Part shown: positions 36,747 through 47,972 of the stretch, piece by piece
Layout of the letters: each line of letters opens with the position of its first letter
How positions within the stretch are numbered: position 1 is the stretch's first letter
DNA from: Parascedosporium putredinis
Taxonomy: Eukaryota > Ascomycota > Sordariomycetes > Microascales > Microascaceae
Assembly (NCBI GenBank): GCA_949357655.1
Contig: CASHTG010000008.1
Span: forward strand, 744,001 to 808,000
DNA length: 64,000 nt
Direction: 5' to 3'
Program-made: the position numbers and the translations under genes
Notes under the pieces: model-generated
What the model saw: only the letters and a program-made list of their open reading frames with translations
Databases searched by the model: none
Told to the model about the DNA's origin: nothing

Positions 36747-38235
36747 ATGACAACATCCTACCTTCCGCAGCCGCCGACGCTGGCGCGAAAGGCTTCACCA
36801 TCCGACAAGACTTCTGGGGCGTGCCCGACCACCCGCGGCTGGACGGGAAACGCCTCCAAGACCTCCTCTACCCGGAGAAACTGCGCACCGCCAAAGACCG
36901 AAAGGCGGCCACCGAGGACGCGGCTCGCCTCTTCAAGAAGCCCTTCTTCGCCGCGCAGCTGCGCTACTACGGAATCCCCTTTTCGTCTTCCGGGCCCGTG
37001 GCGCGCTGCGATGCCTCTTGGAGGATGCCGTGGCGCGTGGCAAGGTGAGTTTCGATCCCCCTCGACGACCAAACTAGAATCGCGCTAACGTTAGGGGTTT
37101 TTCTTTCCCGTCCTCTCCGCACAAAGTGTAAAACGGTACCCGCGTCCGTCAACGAGATTGAACAATCCATGCGCCGTGACTACGAGCCGATGTTAGCAGC
37201 GTGGGAAAAAGAATACAAGGTCTCGAACAAGTCCAAAAGGCACCGGCGAGTAAGAAGGCGGCGGGCCCCAAGACCACGGCGCCAGCCAAGGAAAAGGCGC
37301 CGGCAAAACGGAAGCGGCAGAGCAGTGTGGACGAGGGGAAAAGTAACAAAAAGGTCCTGGCGGATACGCCGCGGGCTCGGCAGACGGCGCGGAAAAGCGC
37401 GTACGTTGATAGCGAAGATGAACACGAGGACGACTACTACCGAGGTCCGGGACGCGAGTGGGGCGGGGATCGAGCTCGCTGGGTGGCAGCGATAACGATA
37501 AGAAGCGTCTTGCCGGCTCGGGGCACGCCAAGCAGACGGCGAGGAAGAGCGCGGGTGGTTCAAGGACGTTTGGTACGTCGGCACGGCAGGGCGTTGAATC
37601 TCGGGACCCGTCGTGCGTGGGCTCGTACCAGGTCACCTGCAAGGCGGTGTCGGAAGAGTGGGATTACTCCAACTTTTCCATCGACATTTGGCCCGGCTCG
37701 AACCGGACCACTACGTGGCGGACGTCTATCTGGGTATTTTGAAGGCACCATGATCCTGGCCCGGACCCTACCCATCGTGAAGTCGGTGGCTAAAAGCTAC
37801 GATGGTAATGGGAGGCATATACCCAAAGCGTCGTCCTCGACGGCCAACGATAACAAGCCCCTTCGTTACTCGCTTGCTCTCCGGGGGCGGGAGACGGGTA
37901 CGGGCGAGATCTACTCGGACCCGGAGTACGGCCACATCAAGTTTACGGATAACACGTTTACTCAATTTACCGGCACGGTGGACCTGCCGGTGGCGGGCGT
38001 CACAGCCAAGATGGTGGGCTTCCAGAGTTTATCGGCACCGATGCGGTCTGCGAGTGAATGGGATGCGTTCTCCGATGAGGCAGCAGAGGGGGCGCGTACG
38101 GGAGGTGGTGGTAGAGATGTTTGGATAAAAACAATCCCTTTGCCCCAGGCAAGCATGGAGAACCAAGTGTGTGCAGTCACAGTGGAGTTGCGATACATTA
38201 CGGGGCCCAAGATTTATAGTAGAATCAAGAATTGA
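36747..38235 (+). CDS. basic protein with two histone-H3-tail-like motifs
   Basis: Exons 36747-37044 and 37127-38235 (donor AAG|GTGAGT). The N-terminal domain has FWGVPDHPRLDGKRLQDLL and KKPFFAAQLRYYGIPF, a fungal domain I cannot name. A Lys/Ala/Pro-rich basic linker with a likely nuclear signal (AKRKRQSS) follows. Next come two copies of a sequence like the H3 tail: ARQTARKSA at 37375-37401 and AKQTARKSAGG at 37527-37559; the first is followed by an acidic stretch (DSEDEHEDDYY). The C-terminal 200 residues (SIDIWPGSNR, GYFEGTMILARTLP, RYSLALRGRETGTGE, AVTVELRYITGPKIYS) look like a folded, beta-rich domain of unknown type. Frame breaks lie at about 36765, 37000, 37219, 37445, 37700 and 37735. 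Likely nuclear; function unknown. Confidence 0.62.
37321..37575 (+). repeat. internal duplication carrying the QTARKS motif
   Basis: Two similar segments about 150 bases apart: KKVLADTPRARQTARKSA and KKRLAGSGHAKQTARKSA. The spacing KK-x-LA-x4-A-[R/K]-QTARKSA is identical, so the motif arose by a duplication inside the gene. Confidence 0.75.
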
Positions 38236-38446
38236 AAGTAATGGGAGTTATTGAATTTTGGAAAAGGGGTAGTAATGGTGGGATTCCTGAATATAAGAAA
38301 AAATGGTTTGCAAGCAAGTAAGCTTGGTACAGACTCTGTTTCCCTTCTCCCAGTCTGCCATCCCTCCCAGCCGGATCCCCTCCGGCCAGCTACAACAAAT
38401 TTGGTATCAATGCAACGCGAATAGATTCGAGAATATCGAGCAAAGC
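38236..38446. other. convergent 3' region
   Basis: Short AT-rich space between the ends of the QTARKS-motif gene and the transporter gene. Confidence 0.5.
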
Positions 38447-40515
38447 TTAGACATTCTGCCTCTCCTTGGATTCTGGCGGCGCCGTGGTGTCGTCGTAGTT
38501 GATGTGCTTCTCGACGGCGGACGCCATCCTGTCGTTGTACTCCTTGTCCTCGAAAACTGTGGGGAAACACGGTGGTTAGAACAAAGCAAGGCTAGGTGGA
38601 AAGGGGATGATGACTTACGGAAAGCCAGCTCTTCGAGTGCGGCCGCTGGTCTCGGGGTACAGGCTATAGATGATGGCGAACTCGAAGAAGATCCAGCCGC
38701 AGTAGATGGCGAGGTACTTCCAGGCGATCTTGTTGAGGGCGATGGAGTTGACGTTGGTGGAGAAGAAACCGGCAAGCTTGCCAAAGATCTGCTGGACACC
38801 GATACCACGGCTTCGTTGGGCGTAGGGCCAAAGCTCGACGAGGTAGGCTATACGGGAAGTCTTGTTAGTATCTTGAAACTGGGTAAAATTTTCGCCATGG
38901 ACTGGAAACTTCTTTTTCTTCGTTTGGGAATTGAAACTCACTATAGGTAAGGGCGTTGTTGCCAATGTTGTAGCAGGGCGAAAAGGCAAAGTACCAGAAG
39001 AGCGCAGAGATACCCGCGCTGGTGTTCTTCTTGCCGTCATCGAGGGCGACCTGGATCCTCTGGAGGAGATGGTCATGGCGATGAAGACGCACATCATGCT
39101 GAGGGCGGAAAGCATGTACATCTTCCTGCGGGGAAGCGGGTGACGACGAGGGCGATGATGGTGGCGTTGACCAAGCTCCACACGGAGTTGGACACGTTGA
39201 TCTTGGTCTTGGTGTCGACGTCGGTGAAGCCCATCATGCCGAAGAGGATGTTGGAGTAGTAGCTGAGCAGGGTGTTGCCGGAGAGCTGGGTGAAGAGGCC
39301 GATGAAGGCGCTGACGAGCACGCGGCGACGCATACCGGGGACCGGAAGAGGTCGAACCAGGACTGCTTGGACACCTCCATCTCGGCCTTGATGGTCTCGC
39401 GGATCTGCACGATTTCAGCCTTGACGAGGAGGAGTTGGGGTCATCCTCGGCGTGGTACTTGACGAGGATGGCGGCGGCCTCCTCTTCGCGGTCGTTGGCC
39501 ATGAGGAAACGGGGGACTCGGGGAGCAAGCTGTACGAGAAACGGGTGTGTTAGACAATAAGTTTTCTTCTTCTTCTTCTTCTTCTTCTTCTTGTTTTCCT
39601 CCCCGGGTTTCGAGTCTTCTTCTTCCTTGAAAACAAAAGGCTACAGCTCGTAGTGGGGGCATAAAACTTACAAGACGGTGAAGATCTGGAGCAGCGAAGG
39701 GCAGATCTGGAGAAGAGAGGGCAGACGCCAGGCGACGTCGCTCTCGATGGTGCTAGTGCGGGTGGCGATGCCAGAGGAGATGATCTGGCCGATGAAGTAG
39801 GACGAGTTGAAGAGCGAGGTGAGGATGGCGCGCTCCTTGGGGTGGCTGAGTTCACCGATCAAGGCGGCGCCGGAAATGATGGCGAAGAGAATGCCGACAC
39901 CGAGGAGCATGCGGGCAATGATGTACATGGCGACTGAAGAAGGGTAAAAGATGTTAGTGTGATATCTCCAAAAACAAGCACTATTAGGGAAAAATAACAT
40001 ACCGTGCTGAGCAAAGCCTTGGATAAGGGCACCGACGACCATGATCCACGAGCCGAGCATGATGGACCATCGACGACCGAAGCGGTGGGCGAACCACGGA
40101 GCAATGGGGACGGCGAAGATGGAGCCGAGCTGGTAGCACGAGTTGATGAAACCGAGCATACCGGGCTCAATGGCAAAGTTGTCCTTGTCATCCAGGCGGC
40201 CACCGCTGAAATCTGTGTACAAGGCCGAGACGTTAACCTCTGATCGCGAGACCGAAAATGGAACTGGACCTTGTCGTCCTGTTTCTTCGTTTCTTTTGAC
40301 TTACACTTGTGGAAAGCAGAGGAGAACTGGAGGGTGTTGATGAGCTGGGAGTCGAAGCCAGACGTCATCTCAACACCCATACAGCAGCAGAAGAGCCAGA
40401 GGTACATGAGACGCAGGTTGCGCTTCTTGTACCACGGCACCTTGTCCTCATCAGCGAGGCGGGTGACGATGGGGTCAGCCGTCGTACCGACGTTGACCTT
40501 GGGAGCGGCGACCAT
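38447..40515 (-). CDS. MFS sugar transporter (lactose/hexose permease type)
   Basis: Exons on the minus strand: 40515-40305, 40212-40003, 39933-39672, 39529-38942, 38847-38619, 38556-38447. A 12-helix plasma-membrane sugar porter. Signatures are MGVEMTSGFDSQLINTLQ (helix 1), FAHRFGRRWS, ARMLLGVGI, GELSHPKERA, ESPRFLM, the helix 7 region SGNTLLSYYSNI, ELWPYAQRSRGIG and YPETSGRTLEELAF. These resemble fungal lactose permease-type carriers, so a disaccharide or hexose substrate is likely but unproven. The C-terminal tail is charged (EKHINYDDTTAPPESKE). Exon phases match throughout. One-base gaps occur at about 39513 (CCCCC), 39440, 39340, 39135, 39065 and 38638. Confidence 0.88.
39559..39592 (-). 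repeat. trinucleotide microsatellite in an intron
   Basis: (CTT)n on the plus strand, about ten copies, inside intron 3 of the MFS gene on the minus strand. It lies between donor and acceptor and does not touch coding sequence. Confidence 0.9.
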
Positions 40516-43500
40516 GATGGGCGGGTCTGAGCTATGTGCTGCGACTCTCTCTCTCTTTTGGTTATTTGGTATTATTCGAGGGGCACACGAATCGCTTCGC
40601 GCACTCGTTCTCTCTCTCACGCGCTCGGGTCGAGGGGAGGAGGAGGTGGTGGGAGAAGGGTTAGCTGGGTGATGGTTCAGAGATTCCCGGGAACAACTCT
40701 GTCAAAGAGATCTCGGGACCCGTCGCCGTCTTTATCTTCTTTTAGAATTGGAGAAGGAGGGCCCAGCGCGTCGGGTAGGAGGAGAGGTTCACTGGGGAAG
40801 GAAGGGTGTGTGGGATTGTTAGAACCAGGGGGGCGTCGTCCGAGGGGAGAGGAACAAAGAGGGCCAAGAGAAAAAAAGAAGAAAAAGGTAGGATTCGTAG
40901 CGATATGTACAATATCTACATGCTCCAAGCTCCATGTGGGCTTTAATTCCCTTTGTTTTAATCGGTGCGACTCCAAGCGCGGGCCGTCGCATATAAACGG
41001 CTGTCCTTGAGGATCCTCTTTTTTTGTATGGCTCTTTCTCTTAAACGAGGCAAATCCATTTCAACCTCTCTCCGCTCTCCTTCCCCCTTGCACCCACCCA
41101 CGCACGGCTCGGAGCCATTGCACCCCGCGGGTTAATCATGTGGGTAAATCATTCTTGGGCATTGGGGTTTCATCCCAGGTGTCTTGGCGGAGGAGAGCGA
41201 CAAGGGCCCCAAAAAAACAAAAATCAGGAATGGGAGGGGAGCCAGAAGGTCGAATCGAGAGGCTCAGGAGGATCTAGCACAAAAAGAAAGGGTGGGGGAA
41301 AAATCACCAACGACGAGAAAGAAAGGAAAGGCCAAAGAGACATCGTTTGCGTTGTCCCCATGCGAGGGCGGGAACACACACCCCGGCGCGCGTGGCGGGA
41401 AGGGGAGACCCCTCCGACTCAGTCGAGAAAGGATCGACGCAACGCTGCCTGTTTTGCGGGCTCTCGTCGTCGTTGGTTCCGCTTCGTCAAAGTTGGGCCA
41501 GAGGGCCGGGCGGACGAGTGGTGACAGACTGGACAAAAAAACATGGGGCAGGACGAGGGAGCAGTAGTGCTCGGTACGACCCTCGGTCACCAGCAGAACG
41601 CGGGGAAAAGGGCCCAGCCACAGGTGAAGACGAGAATGGGAACCGCGGTTGCGGTGGTTTTCTATAATTGTACAGCTGCATCGGTGTTCCTCCTGCGGAA
41701 GCCGGTTCGGAGTGTGACGGTCGCGTTGTCCGGTGAGGGAGGTGCCTCGACCGCGCGCGGCGTCGCTTCACGCTCTGGCCCAAGCTTACACACAGGGGCG
41801 AGACAATTCGCAGGCTCGACGGGGCAGAACTTGGTTGTGGCGATTGGGGGCCCGATGGTTCAGTAAACATCCCACGGATTCATTGGTCTATTACACTACT
41901 GTTCATCCTGGGGTAATCAATCCCCCTTTCTCCTCGGGGCTGTCGAATCCACATAATACTCCACATCCTCCAGTCGTTGCTCGATCTCCGTGTTTAGCCT
42001 CTACGTTGGCGGGGATCCCCCAGAAGCCAAAAGTTCGGAGTCGGGCCCCTTTTCACTATGCTGTATGTTTTCTTTCTTCTACCCTTTTGGGGGTTAGACT
42101 CACCTCGACTCACGTCACTGGTGTCACGTCGTCTGTGCAGCACAGCACAGCACAGCGTAACGCAGAGGATTCAAGTGGGCAGAGAGAGAAGTGGGATTAG
42201 TTCGCTGGGGGCCGGCAGTTTTTCGGCAAAGAGGACCAACTGCCAGTGGCAGATTCCATGGGAGTTCATAAAAGTTCCTAGCGCGAAGTAACCATAATCT
42301 CCGCTTCTTCACTCGTCCAACCATGGAACCCGGACGAAATGGGGAACGCGGGCCATCTCTGTGTGGGCAATGTGTGGGCAAATGTACGGTCGGCCGCGCA
42401 GGACGGGAACGGGGGACTTGATGCGCCGCTCGCAAGCATCTCTATTCGAGAAGACGCAGAAAAATAAAATAAAAGCCAAGACAAAAAATTGAAAAACAAG
42501 CAACGAACCAAGCCCGAAGATCAAGTGAAAAGGTGTAGGAGTAGAGATCGCGTGGCGGAATCATAGTGATGCATGGTGGTGCCCACCATCAAGACTGTCT
42601 CTGTCAGTCTCTGTCAGAGTAGGATCTGGGTGTAATGCACAAGCAGCCAGGGGGAAGGGAGGAGGGGAGGAGGGGCGGCAAGGGACCACAGGTTGGCAGG
42701 CTAGTCCGTGTCTGGACGAGGGCCGGGACTTCGAGAAAAACTTGGCCTTGACCCGCAGACGGCGCCGAGAGGAGCAAGGAACTGCAATTCGAGAAAAGCG
42801 AATGGGGTAAAAGGGGAGAGTGAGAGAGAGTGAGAGATTGGCGCCAAGGGGAAGCAAGCAAGGGAACAAAGGGAACAAACAAAGAGCAAAGTGGCAATCA
42901 TTGATTGATTCCTGCAAGATCCCCGCTTTCGGGTCATTTTCCGGCCAACCGTCTCCAGACTCGGGGCGGCCAATCATGCCCGTTCAATCCAACCGAGAAT
43001 AACGCCGTGTGTAGGTCGGTGCTCTGTTCCTTTTTCTCTTCAATGCTCGCGGTTGTCGCCTTGTGTGGTCTTCTGCGATTCCTTCCAACTGTTTTGGGCC
43101 CGTGGTGCGACGGCGGATCCTTTGGCGCCGACGATGGTTTATGGGGACACGAGGGGAGGTGCTCGGAGATAGCCACACAGAGCAATCGGGGTAGGCAGGA
43201 CAAGCGAACAGGCAAACCAGCCCCGGATTTCTCTCACCAGCAAGCTTCGCCGTGTTTGTGCGTCTTCCCCGCGCGCGGAGCAGCGAGTCGTTTCACTCCA
43301 CCTGCCATCTCCCCGACGTCAATTCGGTCCCCGAGCTGAAGTGGTTCCTTGATCGACGTCATGGGGCCATCCCAACTTCTCTTCCACTCCTCCACTTGGC
43401 CAATCTCACCGGCTCATCTGGCCGTATGTTTCGTGACAGGACACAAAGCGACGATCATTGACCAGAAAAAGGGGGAGGCAAACCCCCTCGCCTCCGATCA

Positions 43501-45449
43501 GACCTATCCAACACTTGGTTCTCGCATGTGGGTGAGCTTACAAGCTAATCACGGTGTAATATGAGGAAAGCCCATCCTTCGAGAAAGATCCTCGTCCCCC
43601 TTCGTCTCAAAAAGACACGACGACGGGTGCAGGTGACCGTGGGCAAACTCAGATCCACGATTAAGCTTATTATCAAATATGTACCTGTCGTGCAAAGTTG
43701 CCAACGCCTCGTGGTCCGGTCCTGTGTCCCCTTCCTTCGGACCCGGTTCGATCCACCCCCGTTGCCGCAATAAAGCTCTGAGGTGACACTTGGATTGCGT
43801 CTAAGACTTGATTGATCTGCCTGCGCAGCATTTCCTCCAGTTTCCGCACCTCTTTCTCCTCACTCTCTCTCTATCCGTGAACCAGGACGTCGGGTGAGGC
43901 CAACCCATCGAGACCCTGTCCCAACTGCCTGCCTCTTCTTTTGACAGCCTCCGCTTGTATGCACCCTTTGCGGCTCCTTCTCTTGCCATTCCTGCCGGAA
44001 AGGATCCTGCACCTTTTTTCTTCTCCCTTTTTCTTTTATTGATTTCCCCTCTCCATTCTATCGACCCCTTGCCGTGATCCTAACTGTGCGCCAACCTCTT
44101 GTCTCGTAAGATCACTCTCGTAAACCATTGACGATGACGCTGGGCGTGCCTGGAGCAGCATTGATGATCAAGTTACGTCAAAGATTGGCAAAATTTCCCA
44201 CAAGGCCCACCATGGCCTCCTGCACGCGAAGCCAAATTGAGCGCGGAAGAGGGCCGCCCCCGTGGGGAGCTTCTCCCTTTGGGAGGTTAAGGCTAAAGCA
44301 AGGAGTGTTTTCTTCGACTTCGTGTCGAAGCGATGTAGCATCGCGCTCCCTCGTCGACTCCCCTTTTCTTGGGGAACATTTCACCTTGTTTCCTAAAATG
44401 CTCTAAAGCGCCCGTGAACCGAGCTAGAGATATATGCTAAAATCCTCCCCAGAGGAGAACGAGACGAAATCCCACAAGGAAAGCGTGGGGGTTTGTTGAG
44501 AGAGAGGGGCGAATTGAAGAAACCAGACCCTTTTTTGCCCAAGTTCATCGTGTCTGCCTAGCTTCTTTTATTCTCTTCCAGCCATCGTCCAGTCTCGGTG
44601 GTGATCAATGCTTGGCCTGCTTTCTTTACCTCGACTCTCATTCGCGCGCATTTTATACTCCATTCACCGAGCTGCCCTTGGTCCGGGGTATGTCTAGGTT
44701 GGCTCCCCCTAGAAACGCCACAACCCGTTCTGGGTGACCCTTTTGTGGGGGAGGCGTTCAAGCCAACCTGCACAGCATTCCAACCTGATTTGGAGCCTCT
44801 CCCCACGCTTTACGCCAAGTCGGACTTCCAAACGCGCTATCATCCCTGATTAGGAAGACCATTTCCTCCCCCGTGGTAACGTTCACCTCGATCCACGTGG
44901 GTTGGGAGAAGCAGGGATGAAGGGGCTATAGCAGCAACACTGAATTAAACAGATGGGCCCTTGGGGTTCCAAGAATTTTCTCCTGCTCCCGAGGGATTAT
45001 GACTTGCACATTGATTCAAAGCAGATGGTCAGGGGGATCCTTGTGCCTTTGTGAAATATACACTGATCTTTTTTGTTTTTGCTGTATTATGTACTCTCTG
45101 GGGGTGGAGCTAGTTTGACTAGCCCAATCCAGAAATCAAAGCACACCACTCGATCCAACATCCCTCCGAGGGCCGAGGCAGACGGGCCTACTGACTTGAT
45201 CCTTCCGGGAATCGGGCCACCTCGTGCGACTGGGAACATTTGCACAGCGTTGGACAACCCAATCATGAAGCCCGCCTTTCCCTGACCCATCTCAAAAGAG
45301 AAAAAAACGGAACATGGATGCTGTCACGGCCAGGCTCGGTATAATATACACCCACAACGCGCGCGCTCGCTTCCTCCTCTCCCACTCCGTACAAGTTAAT
45401 AGACCTTCATCCTCCCTTTTTCCATCCCCTTGCCCTCGTAAACAAGCGC
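40516..45449. other. long intergenic region, 4.9 kb
   Basis: The longest gene-free stretch in the window. It has purine- and pyrimidine-rich tracts (40540-40640, 41210-41350, 42790-42900) and short repeats (CAGCA at about 42134-42157). Frames such as 41138-41524 and 42905-43339 lack domains, signal peptides and splice structure. No tRNA or rRNA seen. It may hold long promoters or unrecognised non-coding transcripts. Confidence 0.45.
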
Positions 45450-46555
45450 TTATGGGGCCTCGACGTCGACAAGGGGCCAGTTGATACCCTTGTCCGCGGC
45501 ACCGGTGTTGCCTAGACCGGCGCAGGCGTAGAGACCGACGGCGTTGTTCTGGACCGCCCTCATGAAGACAAGGTCGAGGCATTGTTCTAGGGAAAGGGAA
45601 AAAGAAATGTTAATATTTCGCGATATCTCCTCGTTTACAAGGTCCGGGGGCGACTAAACGCATCTAGGTGCCAAGAGGGTAAAGCAGGAAACTTACGGGG
45701 GTTGGACGCGGTCAGGGCAATGCGGCCGTCCTCCATGACGGTCCACTGCTGGGACTCCTTGCCCTCCTCGCACTCCTCAAGGGTCAGGGTACCCATATCC
45801 TTCCAGTTGGCTGTAGAGACGAGTTCGTTAGCAAGTGATCAAGCCGTTTTGCCGCAAAAACACGTTCGACGTCGTGCACGCCTCGCCAAGAACTCAACGG
45901 CCGCCAAGGGGCCAAGGGGCCAAGACCAGGGGCGGACGGAGGGAGGGGAGGGGGTGGGGGGGAAGAAAGGTAACATGGAAGGCTCTTACTCTGGGCACCA
46001 CCATCCACACAAAGGGTGGTGTCGGCGAGCTGGAGGGTGCTGGCGCCCTCCTGCAGGAGCCAGTGCTGCTCGGGACCGTCGGTCTGCGTTTGCCTAGAAA
46101 TTGCCAAGGGGGCGTTTGTTAGCCATGACCAGTTTCCACCCAGTAAGCCAAGCCAGCCAAGCCAGCCACCTCAAGCCCCCTTCCCCCTGGCTCTCAGAGC
46201 CAAGTCAAGCCCCAAATCTGGGCGGTCCTTCTCCGGATCCGGGTAGAGAAAGACGGCCCCGAAACGCCAATTCCGGAATATGGTACGGGGAAAGGTACAT
46301 TGATTCACCACCCGCCCGGCGCTCGCCGTGGACGGAGGTGAGGCAAAAAGTGGAGCAAGGGTTATTCCACGCGACTTACACGACAACTCCGCTACCGGCC
46401 TCGCTCTTGGAGGCGGTCAGGAGGAACTTGACGTCCACCATGGAGGTGAGCAGGACGCGGCGGACCTCGGTGGCGGGCTCGGCAGCGGGGACTTCGACGT
46501 CTTGGGCGAAGCCGACGGCGGCGAGCGCGGCGAGGAGAAGGGCGGAGCTGAGCAT
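45450..46555 (-). CDS. small secreted lectin-like protein (ricin-type beta-trefoil)
   Basis: Exons 46555-46380, 46093-45990, 45810-45697 and 45586-45450 join in phase to 176 residues, with no frame break. The signal peptide is MLSSALLLAALAAVGFA. The mature part has QHWLLQEG, LCVDGG, LEECEEGKESQQWTV and CLDL...YACAGLG. These are QxW and Cys-containing repeats typical of ricin B-type carbohydrate-binding trefoils, although shorter and incomplete compared with a full three-lobe trefoil. Expected location is outside the cell or at the wall, binding glycans. Alternatively it is a divergent secreted protein with a similar fold only. Confidence 0.68.
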
Positions 46556-47972
46556 TTTGTTTTTGGTGTGGAGATAACCGGACTTCGGGGCTGGCGTTGA
46601 ACAGGAATGCGGGCGATGGGAGGAGCTTGGACGGAACGAGGGATCGACGGTGATCTTCGAAGAAACAAGAAAACGGCGTGAGGAAAAAAAAAAAAAAGGA
46701 GCAGGAAAGCGAGAGAGGGAGCGGATGGATGCTTATAGAGGGCCAAGAGTACCGCCCAAAGACAAAGAAAAGCTTAATATTATTCTCCGTCCTTCCTGGG
46801 CTTCCCATTATTCCCCTCCACACGCAAGGCGGGAAGGGAATGGGATGGAGCCTGCGGGAGTATCCCCGGAATCAGACAATGCCAGATTGGAGAACGGAGA
46901 GGGGGCATGGAGACTCGTACGCGCATCCCTCTCCCTCCTATGTCCCCATGATTAATTAACACCGTGATTTGGAGTCTGGCTCAACAATGAGCGGCTATTC
47001 AAAACCCGTAAATTGGGCGGGCACCGACGCTTAAACACCTCGTTGCGCCGCACGAATATTCGGCAGTTTTTGCCGGAAATGGGGAATTGGGCCCGTCGTC
47101 GTGGCTATTCTCCCATCAGCGCCGCGATTTGATGCCCTTTGCTCGCTTCGTCCGCTGTCGAGCAATCTAGAAAGTAATCAGCCTAGACGAGGGTAAAATC
47201 GCCCTAAAAACGACACATGAGCCTTCCTCCCCTTGTCACCGCGAAATCATCAATGAAAAAGGGGCGACTTTGGAGAAAATGAAAATGAAAATGAGCACCA
47301 CAAATACTATGCCGCCTCCATAGAAAGACCTCCATTCATACCTGTTCATTTATCGCCGAAAGTGACTGATGCTGGCCTCCACTCTCCGCAGATCGTCCAC
47401 CTCCCAGGATTGACGAATGCAATCAAACCAGCATGCACACCACGGAAGTCACAGAAAAGGTGGCCCACTGCTTCTCCCTCTGGCTCCAACGATTGTCCCT
47501 TGCAAGGTGCATGGCTTTGAGGGCATTGCTATATTTGGGATCTCGGTCATGGCCTCACGAGCCGAGCTGTCACGGGCTCGCCATTTCGCGGGGAGTAATC
47601 TATCTGACAGTTCTTGGCCGGATGTTCTCCTGCATTCTACCACTAGTTCGCCTCTCGTTTAATATTTCCGGATAGAATCAAGGAACCGGGATATGCTCCT
47701 AAAAATGTCCCCCGACGTGAAGGATCTGGATTAAGCACCCTTGTTCTAGCTGGCAACTGATGACCGTGGCGGATCACCAATCTCAAAAAACTACATGTGC
47801 GGCACCAACTTGGGGTAATCGAACCCTACATGTAAAATTTGCGAGAGGGTGAGCTCCTACTAGACAACTAGATAATTGGTGACGTAGACTGTTGAAGCGG
47901 CGCCTCGTGCAGGAGTCTTGGAACATTTTGGAATATCAATCTGTTTGAAAGCCATATAGATCCACCAACGGT
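46556..47972. other. intergenic, nothing recognised
   Basis: Upstream region of the lectin-like gene and 3' side of the NLR-like gene. A poly-A/purine run lies at about 46682-46700. No gene seen. Confidence 0.5.

Noticed and set aside
47780..47850. tRNA-like B-box sequence (GGGTTCGATTACCC on the minus strand)
   Set aside because: No matching A box, anticodon arm or acceptor stem could be folded at the right distance.
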